Shown: positions 33,597 through 42,096 of the stretch, piece by piece
How the letters are laid out: every line of letters starts with the position of its first letter
Position numbering within the stretch: position 1 is the stretch's first letter
NCBI GenBank assembly: GCA_023229505.1
Contig: JALNZD010000030.1
Location: forward strand, 1 to 52,361
Length of the DNA: 52,361 nucleotides
Direction of reading: 5' to 3'
DNA from: Bacteroidales bacterium
GTDB lineage: Bacteria; Bacteroidota; Bacteroidia; Bacteroidales; JAGOPY01
Notes under the pieces: model-generated
What the model was told of the DNA's origin: nothing
Database searches by the model: none
What the model saw: the letters and a program-made list of their open reading frames with translations, nothing else
Program-made: the position numbers and the translations under genes

Positions 33597-34202
33597 TTAT
33601 TCCCAATTCCCGTCAGTCGATGGTTCTTCCATCGATCCCACCTTCAATCCCGGGTAGCGATCGACATCTTCTTTTGATTTGGTAAGGTTGATGACTAATT
33701 GTCTGTCAAGGCCTCTCATGTAATTTGAATAAGGCGCTTTGATTTCATAGACCCCGACCTTAATACCCCCCCTGTCGATTTCGCCGGCGGCCAGATCAAA
33801 TGTTATTCCATCCGAGAAAGGTATATATTTAAGGGAATCAAGATTGAAATTTGGCCTTTTGCTGAATAAAGAGTCTGCCACTTTCACATATCCAAGGGTA
33901 TCGCTGATGGTTTTGCTGAAAGTCGTATCATTAGGGTCCGGGATCATTTTCACCATTGGTATTTCCCCGGTTTTCAGAAAATTGATCAGGGTTTCGAAAC
34001 TGGCAGCGTATTTATTATGTTCTCTTTTATAAAATTGCTGGACGGTCCTCAGATCGATCAACCGTGCGATGACTTTTGCCTCCCTTTCGGCGGTGGCTTT
34101 ATTAAACCTGACAGGCCGCATAATGCTTTCATAAATCATATACGCCAGAACAACAATGATGATGGAAAGAACCACCTTGATAATTGTATATTTCAGATTC
34201 AT
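33597..34202 (-). CDS. Membrane-anchored pseudopilin-like protein
   Basis: 201 residues. A single N-terminal hydrophobic helix (YTIIKVVLSIIIVVLAYMIYESI, about 5-27) is followed by a long amphipathic helix (FNKATAEREAKVIARLIDLRTVQQFYKREHNKYAASFETLINFLKTG). This is the arrangement of type II secretion/type IV pilin-like proteins, without a recognisable prepilin peptidase motif. The soluble remainder is short strands. Located upstream of DUF3822 and rsmD on the same strand with a 56-base gap, preceded by a TACATTTG box at 34225-34232. A role in an envelope machine is inference. Confidence 0.6.
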   Translation of the reverse strand: MNLKYTIIKVVLSIIIVVLAYMIYESIMRPVRFNKATAEREAKVIARLIDLRTVQQFYKREHNKYAASFETLINFLKTGEIPMVKMIPDPNDTTFSKTISDTLGYVKVADSLFSKRPNFNLDSLKYIPFSDGITFDLAAGEIDRGGIKVGVYEIKAPYSNYMRGLDRQLVINLTKSKEDVDRYPGLKVGSMEEPSTDGNWE

Positions 34203-34224
34203 AAGATTTGGTTTTATTGCAAGG

Positions 34225-34232
34225 CAAATGTA
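34225..34232 (-). promoter_or_regulatory. Candidate -7 box (TACATTTG)
   Basis: Perfect TAnnTTTG on the minus strand, 22 bases before the pseudopilin-like gene's ATG; no clear -33 TTG. Confidence 0.45.
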
Positions 34233-34269
34233 AAAATATTTTTTTATCTGTCCCCGGATTTTTGTATAT

Positions 34270-34725
34270 TTAGTACCGAAAACTTATAAAACCAGGCAGA
34301 TCATCAATAATCCTGATGTTTCCCGTTTCTGTATCTATTTGGCAGTAAATATGCTGCAGGCCATTGGTAAGCATCAGAAAGCCAACTTTCATCGTGAAGT
34401 TATATCGGACAGCCTGGTCAAGGACATTTTGCGTGACAGCCACCGATGGTGATTTACATTCTACAACAAGCAGTGCCTGCCCGTTCCGGCCGAAGACGGC
34501 TATATCAAACCGTTTCCGGGTCTTATACAAACGGATCTCCGATTCTACACTGATCAATGATAAAGGGACCTGCTTTTCCTGTTTCAGGTATTGAATCACA
34601 TGCTGCCTGACCCATTCTTCCGGTGTCAGGGCCACATATTTTTTTCTGACAAGATCGAAAATGACAGGCTTTCCATCATGATCTTTTATGGTGAATGTAT
34701 AATCCGGGAAATTAAGTTTGATCAT
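34270..34725 (-). CDS. HsdR N-terminal-like nuclease-fold protein
   Basis: 151 residues, a stand-alone domain resembling the N-terminus of type I restriction R subunits (HSDR_N_2). The PD-(D/E)xK-like core is visible: the Asp in KRFDIAVFGRNGQA and the ECK in LLVVECKSPSVA (about 90-100), preceded by the conserved TPEEWVRQHVIQYL. No helicase, methylase or specificity subunit is nearby. Proteins of this size are very common in Bacteroidota, often beside holA, and probably serve housekeeping DNA functions instead of restriction. It is divergent from AMP nucleosidase. Confidence 0.85.
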   Translation of the reverse strand: MIKLNFPDYTFTIKDHDGKPVIFDLVRKKYVALTPEEWVRQHVIQYLKQEKQVPLSLISVESEIRLYKTRKRFDIAVFGRNGQALLVVECKSPSVAVTQNVLDQAVRYNFTMKVGFLMLTNGLQHIYCQIDTETGNIRIIDDLPGFISFRY

Positions 34726-34839
34726 TTGCAGATAATATCAGTGTGAGTTCCTTGATTGGGACGGACAAATATAAAAAAAACGGCCTTCAGATTTTTATAA
34801 TGGTTTTTGAGTTGTCCACCAGACTTTGTGCGAAAAAGC

Positions 34840-34847
34840 TAAATTTG
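34840..34847 (+). promoter_or_regulatory. Candidate -7 box for AMP nucleosidase (TAAATTTG)
   Basis: Perfect TAnnTTTG, 15 bases before the chosen ATG, so the leader would be only about 9 bases. The nearest TTG at a plausible distance is 25 bases upstream. Confidence 0.5.
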
Positions 34848-34862
34848 CAGAAAAAACCAGGA

Positions 34863-35633
34863 ATGAAAACCAAAGAGGATATTGTCAGGAACTGGTTGCC
34901 AAGGTACACCGGAAAGGCGTTAAAAGATTTCGGAAAGTATATCCTGTTGACCAACTTTGATCATTATGTCGATTTGTTTGCCGCCTGGCACCAGATCCCT
35001 GTCATCGGTAAAGACCGTCCGATGCCCAATGCCACGGCAAATGACATTACGATCATCAATTTCGGCATGGGGAGTTCCAATGCAGCAACAATCATGGATT
35101 TACTGGGGGCTGTTGAGCCCAGGGCAGCACTTTTCCTGGGCAAATGCGGTGGGTTGAAAAAAAAGAATGAGATTGGTGACCTGATCCTGCCTATCGCAGC
35201 TATACGCGGCGATGGTACTTCCGATGACTATTTCCCGCCCGAGGTGCCGGCATTACCTGCTTTTAACTTGCAAAAGGCGGTTTCCACTACCATCCGCGAT
35301 CATAACCATGACTACTGGACCGGAACCGTTTACACTACCAACAGGCGGGTGTGGGAATATGATGAAGACTTCAAGGAGCATCTCCGCAAAATGCGCTGCA
35401 TGGCCATCGATATGGAAACTGCAACACTCTTTATTGTTGGTTTTGCCAACGGTATCCCATCCGGCGCGCTTCTGCTGGTAAGCGACCAGCCCATGATCCC
35501 TGACGGTATCAAAACTGAAGAGATAGACCGGCAAGTCAACCGTGACCATGTGGAAGATCACCTCCGGATCGGGATCGACTCCCTGAACCAACTTATCAAT
35601 GACGGCCTTACAGTAAAACACCTTCGTTTTTAA
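34863..35633 (+). CDS. amn: AMP nucleosidase (short form)
   Basis: Hydrolyses AMP to adenine and ribose-5-phosphate, regulating the adenylate pool. 257 residues from the ATG of MKTKEDIVRNWLPRYTG; the frame is open upstream, but the longer N-terminus is unlike homologues and contains the -7 box. It is a nucleoside phosphorylase-fold protein (GMGSSNAATIMDLL, ALFLGKCGGLKKKNEIGDLILPIAAIRGDGTSDDYFPP, MRCMAIDMETATLF, LLLVSDQPM), corresponding to the catalytic half only. The regulatory N-terminal domain of the E. coli enzyme is absent, as is typical of Bacteroidota. It is followed by holA after 8 bases. Confidence 0.92.
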   Translation: MKTKEDIVRNWLPRYTGKALKDFGKYILLTNFDHYVDLFAAWHQIPVIGKDRPMPNATANDITIINFGMGSSNAATIMDLLGAVEPRAALFLGKCGGLKKKNEIGDLILPIAAIRGDGTSDDYFPPEVPALPAFNLQKAVSTTIRDHNHDYWTGTVYTTNRRVWEYDEDFKEHLRKMRCMAIDMETATLFIVGFANGIPSGALLLVSDQPMIPDGIKTEEIDRQVNRDHVEDHLRIGIDSLNQLINDGLTVKHLRF

Positions 35634-35641
35634 TATCTTCT

Positions 35642-36640
35642 ATGACTTTTGAACAGATTATCGGCGACATAAAACGGAAAATTTATCACCCTATTTATTT
35701 ACTTCATGGGGAAGAGCCGTATTTCATTGATGTCATCACCGGGTTGATCGAGGAAAGTGTCCTCACCGATGCGGAAAAAGAATTCAACCAGACCGTGGTA
35801 TATGGCCGTGAAACCGATCCGGGGGCGATCATCGATATGGCCAGGCGTTTTCCAATGATGGCTAATTACCAGGTGGTCATTGTCAGGGAAGCCCAGGATA
35901 TCGAAAAAATTGAAAACCTGCAACCTTACGTGGAGAAGCCACAGCCATCGACTATCCTGGTCATCGCCCATAAATATAGAAAAATCGACCAGCGGAAAAG
36001 TTTTGCGAAAAGCGTCGAGAATGCCGGCGTGTTGTTTGAATCGGCAAGGATTTACGAGTACAAGGTGCCAGGCTGGATCAATGAGCAGATCGTGGAAAAA
36101 GGGTATTCCATCAAGCCGGAAGGCTGCCAGCTGCTCGCCGAGTACCTTGGCAATGACCTTGGCCGGATCAGCAACGAGCTGGAGAAGCTGCTCATCAACC
36201 TTCCGGCAGGAAGTGCCATCGACGCAGCGCTCATTGAACGGAACATCGGTATCAGCAAGGATTATAATATTTTTGAACTTCAGAACGCTCTTGGCGTCAA
36301 AGATGTGGCAAAAGCCAACCGGATCATCAACTATTTTGCTGCCAATACCAAGCAAAACCCCATGATCGTAGTCCTGACTGTGCTGTTTGGCTTCTTCATG
36401 AAACTGATGATCTACCACCAGCTTAAAGATAAATCGAAGAACAATGCCGCTTCGGTGCTTTCCGTGAATCCGTTTTTCGTAAAGGATTACGCCTTGGCTG
36501 CACAGAACTATTCATTCAGGCGTCTTCGTGCCATCATCGGCTTACTCCGTGAATATGACCTTCGTTTAAAAGGGATGAACAACGGTTCAACCGAAGAAAG
36601 TGAATTACTCCGGGAACTTGTTTACAAAATTCTGCACTGA
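35642..36640 (+). CDS. holA: DNA polymerase III subunit delta
   Basis: The clamp-loader subunit that opens the beta sliding clamp. 332 residues with the AAA+-like fold lacking a working ATP site: YLLHGEEPYFIDVITGLIEE, MMANYQVVIVREAQDIEKIENL, STILVIAHKYRKIDQRKSFAKSV, GNDLGRISNELEKLLINL, and the C-terminal helical collar domain (YNIFELQNALGVKDVAKANRII, FVKDYALAAQNYSFRRLRAIIGLLREYDLRLKG). It is tightly behind amn and ends 6 bases before the convergent acyl-CoA ligase. Confidence 0.93.
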   Translation: MTFEQIIGDIKRKIYHPIYLLHGEEPYFIDVITGLIEESVLTDAEKEFNQTVVYGRETDPGAIIDMARRFPMMANYQVVIVREAQDIEKIENLQPYVEKPQPSTILVIAHKYRKIDQRKSFAKSVENAGVLFESARIYEYKVPGWINEQIVEKGYSIKPEGCQLLAEYLGNDLGRISNELEKLLINLPAGSAIDAALIERNIGISKDYNIFELQNALGVKDVAKANRIINYFAANTKQNPMIVVLTVLFGFFMKLMIYHQLKDKSKNNAASVLSVNPFFVKDYALAAQNYSFRRLRAIIGLLREYDLRLKGMNNGSTEESELLRELVYKILH

Positions 36641-36646
36641 TGATTT

Positions 36647-38410
36647 TTACTTGAAAAGTCTTTCTACTTCCTCCTTGTATTTGTCGAGGATATAGGACCT
36701 CTTCAGCTTGAGGTTGGCGGTCAGCTCACCGGTTTCAAGGCTCCATTCATGGTCGATCAGCTCAAAATTCTGGATTTGTTCTGTATTTCCGAAGAATTTA
36801 TTAAAATGACCGATTTCTTTTCTGAAACGCTTTTTGACGATGGGGTTTTTGATCATTTCCTTATCGGAGGAATATTCGATGCTTTTGTGTTCGCACCAGG
36901 AGCGGAGGTGGTTAAAATCAGGCACCACGAGGGCAGCGGCATATTTCTGATTTTCGCCCAGGATTATGATGCCGTCGATAAAATGTGATTCTTTGAATTT
37001 ATTTTCAAGTAATTGGGGGCTGATATATTTGCCGAGTGAAGTCTTGAATATCTCTTTCTTTCGCCCGGTGATGCGCAGGTGGCCTTCAGGTTCCAGTTTT
37101 CCCACATCGCCGGTATGGAACCAGCCGTCAGGTTCAATAGCCTGGGATGTCATTTCAGCGTCCTTAAAATAACCCATCATGATGTTGGATCCTTTGGCAA
37201 GGATCTCTCCATCAGTAGCTATTTTGACATCGACATTACTCAGGGGTTTTCCCACTGTACCGAACATCCTTCCACCCTTTTCCAGTGTGTTGACTGCAAT
37301 GACCGGTGAGGTTTCGGTGAGGCCATAACCTTCGAGGATGGGGATACCGGCAGCGGTAAAGATTTTAGCCAGCCTGGGCTGAAGGGCAGCGCCGCCGGAT
37401 ACGATTACCCTTACATTTCCTCCCAGCGCTTCGCGCCATTTAGTAAAAACGAGCCTATCCGCAAGCCTTAGCTGGGCCAGGTAGAGCCAGCTTTTGCCTT
37501 CGAGTTCATAATGGTTGGCTAAAGTGACTGCCCAGAAAAAAACACCTTTTTTAAAGCCTTTAAGCTGGCTTCCTTTAGCAATGATCTTGTCGTACACTTT
37601 CTCAAGGAGCCGCGGAACGGTAGTAAATATCTCAGGTTTGACCTCCCTGATGTTGTCGGCGATTGTTCCCATGTTCTCAGCGTAATAAATAGACATACCC
37701 AGGTAATGATAGGTGTAAATGTCCATCCTTTCATAAACGTGGCAGAGAGGGAGATAGCTGATACCTTTGCAACTTTCATCGACAGGGAAAATATGCTTCA
37801 CCCCCATCACATTACTGAGGATATTCTGATGGGTCAGCATTACCCCTTTAGGGAAACCGGTCGTGCCGGAAGTATAAATCAGTGTTGCCAGGTCTTTGGG
37901 GGTTATGGCAGCTTTTAGCAATTCAACTTTATCCGGTTGGGGATTTGACCTGCCCAATTCGATCAGTTCGTCCAGAAGCTTCACCCCATCTATTGGTTTA
38001 AAGGTGAATATTCCCTGTATAGCAGGAATTTCAAGCAAGATATGCTCGATCTTGCGCATAATTTCCTTACCGGAAATAAATACGAACTTAACCTCTGAGT
38101 GGGCCAGGATGTACTTGTAATCAGATTCGCTGATAGTGGGATAGATCGGGACATGCACTGCGCCGATCTGCAAGATGCCCATATCGAGAAAGTTCCATTC
38201 AGGCCTGTTATTGGAGATCGTCGCGATTTTATCTCCCGGTTTGATCCCCAGGTAAAGTAATCCGTAGCTGATATTGGTGGCGGCTTCGATATACTGGTCG
38301 ATGGAATATTTTACCCAAATTCCGCCTTCTTTTCCGGCAAGCACATCATCTTTCGGCTTGAAACTGTTTTTATAATAAGGAAGAAGATCAAAAAGCCTGG
38401 TAACTTCCAT
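36647..38410 (-). CDS. Long-chain acyl-CoA ligase (AMP-forming)
   Basis: 587 residues of the ANL superfamily. Activates fatty acids through an acyl-adenylate to acyl-CoA, probably at the inner face of the membrane. Motifs: P-loop-like TLIYTSGTTGFPKGVMLTHQN (about 176), ILEGYGLTETSPV, GWFHTGDVGKLEPEGHLRITGRKKEIFKTSLGKYISPQ, and the C-terminal LTANLKLKRSYILDKYKEEVERLF, typical of the FadD15/ACSBG-like branch. No terminal domain is missing. It stands alone with a TATATTTG box 30 bases upstream. Confidence 0.93.
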   Translation of the reverse strand: MEVTRLFDLLPYYKNSFKPKDDVLAGKEGGIWVKYSIDQYIEAATNISYGLLYLGIKPGDKIATISNNRPEWNFLDMGILQIGAVHVPIYPTISESDYKYILAHSEVKFVFISGKEIMRKIEHILLEIPAIQGIFTFKPIDGVKLLDELIELGRSNPQPDKVELLKAAITPKDLATLIYTSGTTGFPKGVMLTHQNILSNVMGVKHIFPVDESCKGISYLPLCHVYERMDIYTYHYLGMSIYYAENMGTIADNIREVKPEIFTTVPRLLEKVYDKIIAKGSQLKGFKKGVFFWAVTLANHYELEGKSWLYLAQLRLADRLVFTKWREALGGNVRVIVSGGAALQPRLAKIFTAAGIPILEGYGLTETSPVIAVNTLEKGGRMFGTVGKPLSNVDVKIATDGEILAKGSNIMMGYFKDAEMTSQAIEPDGWFHTGDVGKLEPEGHLRITGRKKEIFKTSLGKYISPQLLENKFKESHFIDGIIILGENQKYAAALVVPDFNHLRSWCEHKSIEYSSDKEMIKNPIVKKRFRKEIGHFNKFFGNTEQIQNFELIDHEWSLETGELTANLKLKRSYILDKYKEEVERLFK

Positions 38411-38439
38411 GTAATTTGGTTTGGAATCCTAAAAGCGTG

Positions 38440-38447
38440 CAAATATA
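38440..38447 (-). promoter_or_regulatory. Candidate -7 box of the acyl-CoA ligase (TATATTTG)
   Basis: Perfect TAnnTTTG on the minus strand, 30 bases before the ATG; -33 not evident. Confidence 0.5.
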
Positions 38448-38539
38448 ATTAATTTATTTCTATATAGGATTTTAGATATGACTCGCCTGAAACGAGGCTT
38501 AAAAGTAATAAATGTTGAAATTAAAAAAACAAGAAAAAA

Positions 38540-39298
38540 TCAGATTTTATGAAACGTTGTTACATTAGCCTGGGCCTGTGGCATTACCAGGATATCATTG
38601 ACATTGACCCGCGCCGGAAGGGTGGAGATGAAATGGATGATCTCTGCGACATCCCCGCCCTGTAATGGCTCATAGCCTGAGTAAATCTGCTTTGCCCTTT
38701 CCATGTCTCCCTTAAATCTGACGTTTGAAAATTCTGTTTCAACAGCGCCTGGACAGATTTGGGTTACCTTGATACCATATTGTAAAAGATCGATGCGCAT
38801 TCCTTTGGTCAGGGCATCTACCGCGTGCTTGGTTGCGGAATAAACACTGCCTTTAGCATAGACTTCTTTGCCGGCGATGGAACCAATGTTGAAAATATGG
38901 CCGCTCCCCTGCCTTATCATCCAGGGTATTATTTTCCTGGAAACATAGAGCAATCCTTTAATATTCGTATCAATCATGTTGTCCCAGTCGTCAGTGCTGG
39001 CCAGGTTGACGGGATCGAGACCGGCAGCCAGCCCGGCATTGTTTACGAGGATATCAATTTTTTTCCAATCCTCCGGAAGGCTGTCAAGGCTATTTTCTAC
39101 CGCTGCTTTTTTCCTGACATCAAATGAAAGGGGATAAACCTCTGCCATGTATTTTCCCTTAAGCTCTGCTGCAATAATGGTCAGCAGTTCCTTTCTCCGG
39201 CCTGTAAGGATCAGCCTGTATTTTTCTTCAGCAAACCGGAAGGCGGTGGCTTTGCCGATCCCTGCTGTGGCTCCTGTGATAAGAATGGTTTTGGTCAT
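38540..39298 (-). CDS. SDR family NADP-dependent oxidoreductase (YdfG-like)
   Basis: 252 residues, classical short-chain dehydrogenase. TGATAGIGKA (cofactor loop, 9-18), LTGRRKE (Arg residues favouring NADP), LVNNAGLAAG (85-93), Ser140 in NIGSIAG, and the YSATK motif with Tyr153 and Lys157. Closest in character to the YdfG/3-hydroxy acid dehydrogenase group (AAGLDPVNLASTDDWDNMIDTNIKGLLYVSRKIIPWM). It overlaps the preceding esterase by 4 bases, at the end of a four-gene minus-strand operon (msrBA, DUF1295, esterase, SDR). Confidence 0.92.
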   Translation of the reverse strand: MTKTILITGATAGIGKATAFRFAEEKYRLILTGRRKELLTIIAAELKGKYMAEVYPLSFDVRKKAAVENSLDSLPEDWKKIDILVNNAGLAAGLDPVNLASTDDWDNMIDTNIKGLLYVSRKIIPWMIRQGSGHIFNIGSIAGKEVYAKGSVYSATKHAVDALTKGMRIDLLQYGIKVTQICPGAVETEFSNVRFKGDMERAKQIYSGYEPLQGGDVAEIIHFISTLPARVNVNDILVMPQAQANVTTFHKI

Positions 39299-40128
39299 GG
39301 TGTTTCTGTTTTATTTATTTCCGTGAGATAATGCTGAAACCAGCCGACCATCTCCCTTGTGGTTTCTTCATAATACTCTCCTTTTGCCCCGTAGCTATTC
39401 CCGTGCATCATTCCTTCATATATAATCAATTTGGAGATGACCTGGTTTTCCTGCAGGGCTGCGTACATTTTTTCAGATTGCCAGAGCTGGACGACAAAAT
39501 CCTTATCCCCATGAATGAGCAGCGTTGGCGGATCATCGGGGCTGGCAAAGCCGACCGGGGAGACACTGGCTGCCAGTGTTGAGTCAAAGTCCAAAGCCGG
39601 GATCATGGCTTTCATAAAATCAGGGATGATCCTAAGGTCAGCCGGCGGGAAAAAAGCCACGATGGCGCTGACAGGGTGTTTATCCCCGGAAAGGCCCGCC
39701 ATCAGGGCCAGTTGGCCTCCCGAGCTGCCCCCGAAAATACCTAAGCGGGCAGAATCAACGTTAAATTTCTCTGCGTTGTCATGGATATTCCATGCCCCGA
39801 GAATGATATCGTCGACCGTCTCAGGCAGCTTAAACTGCGGGCTGCTGCCATGCCGCAAGGCATAAACGGTGAAACCCGCATCAAGAAACGGCTTGTAATT
39901 CACCACCACGGAATCGGGCGGATTGTAGCGGGAATTCCAGCCACCGCTAACGATATGGATGATCCCGGCCCCATTGGCCGATTCCACGGGCTGGAAAACA
40001 TCGTAGGTAAGCGCCATGCCTGCTTTATGCCCGTAAACGACATCGGGATAGACCCGGTAGTCCTTCTGGGCATTTATAAAAATCGGTAAAAGAATAAATA
40101 CGAGATATATCAACCGGTTTATTATCAT
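39295..40128 (-). CDS. Secreted alpha/beta hydrolase (esterase/acylhydrolase-like)
   Basis: 277 residues from the ATG opening a signal peptide (MIINRLIYLVFILLPIFINA); a TTG 27 bases earlier would hide it. Oxyanion region IIHIVSGGWNS (about 57-66), nucleophile in GGSSGG with Ser135, acid in LLIHGDKDFVVQLW and the His in MMHGNSYG. This resembles the BD-FAE/acetyl-esterase group of the dienelactone/hormone-sensitive-lipase-like hydrolases. Periplasmic. The substrate is unknown. Coupled to the SDR downstream by an ATGA-type overlap. Confidence 0.85.
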   Translation of the reverse strand: MIINRLIYLVFILLPIFINAQKDYRVYPDVVYGHKAGMALTYDVFQPVESANGAGIIHIVSGGWNSRYNPPDSVVVNYKPFLDAGFTVYALRHGSSPQFKLPETVDDIILGAWNIHDNAEKFNVDSARLGIFGGSSGGQLALMAGLSGDKHPVSAIVAFFPPADLRIIPDFMKAMIPALDFDSTLAASVSPVGFASPDDPPTLLIHGDKDFVVQLWQSEKMYAALQENQVISKLIIYEGMMHGNSYGAKGEYYEETTREMVGWFQHYLTEINKTETP

Positions 40129-40176
40129 CTTTTGATTTAGTTTTCTATCAAACAATCCGGCATGCTAAAAGTTTAA

Positions 40177-41064
40177 TTACTTACGGAATTTCAAGGGAAG
40201 CAGGACCGGGGTCCTGGATTTATAGTCACGATAATCCGGTCTTTTTTCAAGATGACGCTTTTCGATCATGGGTATACTGGCAAAGAAGAACATCAGGGTG
40301 ATGGCAACCGGTCCGAGCAGAATCCACCAATTTTCACACCCTGCAGCAATAGCAAACATAGCCAGTCCCCACCAGGTAGATATCTCACCGAAATAATTCG
40401 GGTGGCGGCTATAATTCCATAGCCCGGTAGTAATGATCTTTCCTTTATTGACCGGCTTATTGCGAAATCTTCGTAATTGTTCATCGGCAATAAATGCATA
40501 CAATACTGATCCAAACAGCACGATCGCTGCAAAAATATCCCATCCGTTCAGCGGATTACCACGGCTGGAAAAAACCGGCAACATGGCCATGCATCCCAGG
40601 TAAACCATGATGGTAGGGAAAAGATGGATGGCAAGGAAACTGATTAGCCAGTATGTTTTTCCGAATTTCTTCCTGAAACCGACATACCGCCAGTCTTCAT
40701 GGCTGAATCCGGGCCAGTCGCGGTAAAAGTTCGAAGTCAGCCGGAGGCCATAAAGAAAAATTCCGGTCATCACCATCGATTGCCGCAAGTTCAGGCTTTC
40801 CATATTGAAAATGAAGAAATAAGCCATGGCAATCACAAACGGCTTGACGCTCCAGTATGGGTCATAAGCCGAGGAATTATTCAAAGCAAGAGAGAAGATA
40901 AAGACCACTAAAGTGGCCGAAAAGTCAGCTGCCGCTATCATGATCAGAGGATGGAATTGAGAGAAAAGCCTGGCAGTTATCACGGCTGAAAATATTGCCA
41001 GAACATAGATAAACAGGCTAAGCCAGATGCTCCCCGTGCGGTTGAGGGTCGTTTTTATCATCAT
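40177..41064 (-). CDS. DUF1295 / steroid 5-alpha-reductase-like membrane protein
   Basis: 295 residues from the ATG-ATG pair (MMIKTTLNRTGSIW); a longer frame would run into the msrBA stop. Six to seven transmembrane helices, with the family's C-terminal signature RHPNYFGEISTWWGLAMF and RRFRNKPVNKGKIITTGLWNYSRHPN, and a terminal EKRHLEKRPDYRDYKSRTPVLLP. The family is related to the isoprenylcysteine methyltransferase/5-alpha-reductase fold, but the bacterial substrate is unknown. It is in one operon with secreted methionine sulfoxide reductase and the esterase. Confidence 0.9.
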   Translation of the reverse strand: MMIKTTLNRTGSIWLSLFIYVLAIFSAVITARLFSQFHPLIMIAAADFSATLVVFIFSLALNNSSAYDPYWSVKPFVIAMAYFFIFNMESLNLRQSMVMTGIFLYGLRLTSNFYRDWPGFSHEDWRYVGFRKKFGKTYWLISFLAIHLFPTIMVYLGCMAMLPVFSSRGNPLNGWDIFAAIVLFGSVLYAFIADEQLRRFRNKPVNKGKIITTGLWNYSRHPNYFGEISTWWGLAMFAIAAGCENWWILLGPVAITLMFFFASIPMIEKRHLEKRPDYRDYKSRTPVLLPLKFRK

Positions 41065-41084
41065 GGGACGAAGATAGGAAAAGT

Positions 41085-42008
41085 TCAGAATCTCTTCGTA
41101 TATCCATGGCAATATGGCAAAGTTCCTTTGTGCTCGTAATAATCCTGGTGGTAGTCTTCTGCCGGCCAGAAGGTTGTGGCTTTCGTGACTTTTGTGGCCA
41201 CTTTAAAACCTTTGATTTTTAAAATCAAGATAAGATTTTCAGCCACTTTTTTCTGCTCATCGTTCAGATAAAATATTTCAGACCGGTACTGGTTTCCGAT
41301 ATCGGGGCCTTGTCCATTGATTTGGGTAGGGTCATGTATTTCAAAAAACAGTTTGGTAAGTTCTTCATACGTAACCTGCGACAAGTCGAAAACTACTTCT
41401 ACCGCTTCGGCATGGCCCGTGTTGTTATAACAGACTTCCTTATAGGTAGGATTATCGGAATGTCCCCCGATATAGCCTGAGGTAACTGAAATAACGCCTT
41501 TCTTCTGCTGCATAAAGTATTCGACGCCCCAAAAACATCCCCCGGCATAAATCGCTTTTTCTTTTTTTACTTCGATATTTTGCTGAGAAGGAATGAAATT
41601 CATAGAAATCGAATTCACGCAGTGACGGGTATTTTTATCAGTAAAGCTCTCACCGGTGAACACATGGCCAAGGTGTGCACCGCAATTGGCACAGACGATT
41701 TCGGTGCGCATTCCGTCGGGATCAGGGATGCGTCTTACAGCGCCTTTGATCTCATCGTCAAAACCTGGCCAGCCGCAATGGGAATCGAATTTATCTTCGG
41801 ATTTATAAAGGGGTGCATCACATTGCTTGCAGGTGTATGTGCCTGCTTCCTTGTTGTTCACGTATTTACCCGTCCCGGGCATTTCAGTACCTTTCCCGAG
41901 GATAACTCTCTCTTCTTCAGGTGTAAGTTTGTTGTAATTCATTATATTCTGGGCTAAATTCATCAGCGGAATTAATAATATGAAGGTGAAAATTATTCTT
42001 GTTTTCAT
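41085..42008 (-). CDS. msrBA: Secreted peptide methionine sulfoxide reductase MsrB-MsrA fusion
   Basis: Repairs both R- and S-methionine sulfoxide in envelope proteins. 307 residues: a signal peptide (MKTRIIFTFILLIPLMNLAQ), then MsrB (about 25-140) with zinc-binding Cys60/63 and Cys106/109 and catalytic Cys130 (RHCVNSISMNF), then MsrA (about 150-300) with catalytic Cys158 in AGGCFWGVEYFMQ and the conserved GHAEAVEVVFD, NQYRSEIFY and EDYHQDYY. The MsrB-first order is opposite to the PilB-type fusions of Neisseria. No electron donor domain is fused, although thioredoxin reductase is encoded 5 kb away. First gene of a four-gene operon. Confidence 0.96.
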   Translation of the reverse strand: MKTRIIFTFILLIPLMNLAQNIMNYNKLTPEEERVILGKGTEMPGTGKYVNNKEAGTYTCKQCDAPLYKSEDKFDSHCGWPGFDDEIKGAVRRIPDPDGMRTEIVCANCGAHLGHVFTGESFTDKNTRHCVNSISMNFIPSQQNIEVKKEKAIYAGGCFWGVEYFMQQKKGVISVTSGYIGGHSDNPTYKEVCYNNTGHAEAVEVVFDLSQVTYEELTKLFFEIHDPTQINGQGPDIGNQYRSEIFYLNDEQKKVAENLILILKIKGFKVATKVTKATTFWPAEDYHQDYYEHKGTLPYCHGYTKRF

Positions 42009-42096
42009 CTTAAAATCATTTCCTTATAAACGATTTTTCAAGAAAAATGTTTGATGATTTTTCAAAAATAGGGACGGCCGAAGAGGTGGAGCTTTT

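Noticed and set aside
34270..34725. Type I restriction system
   Set aside because: Only an isolated N-terminal HsdR-like domain is present; no helicase, methylase or specificity subunit.
35699..36418. 239-codon open frame antisense to holA
   Set aside because: Covers a clear holA; no motif or start context of its own.
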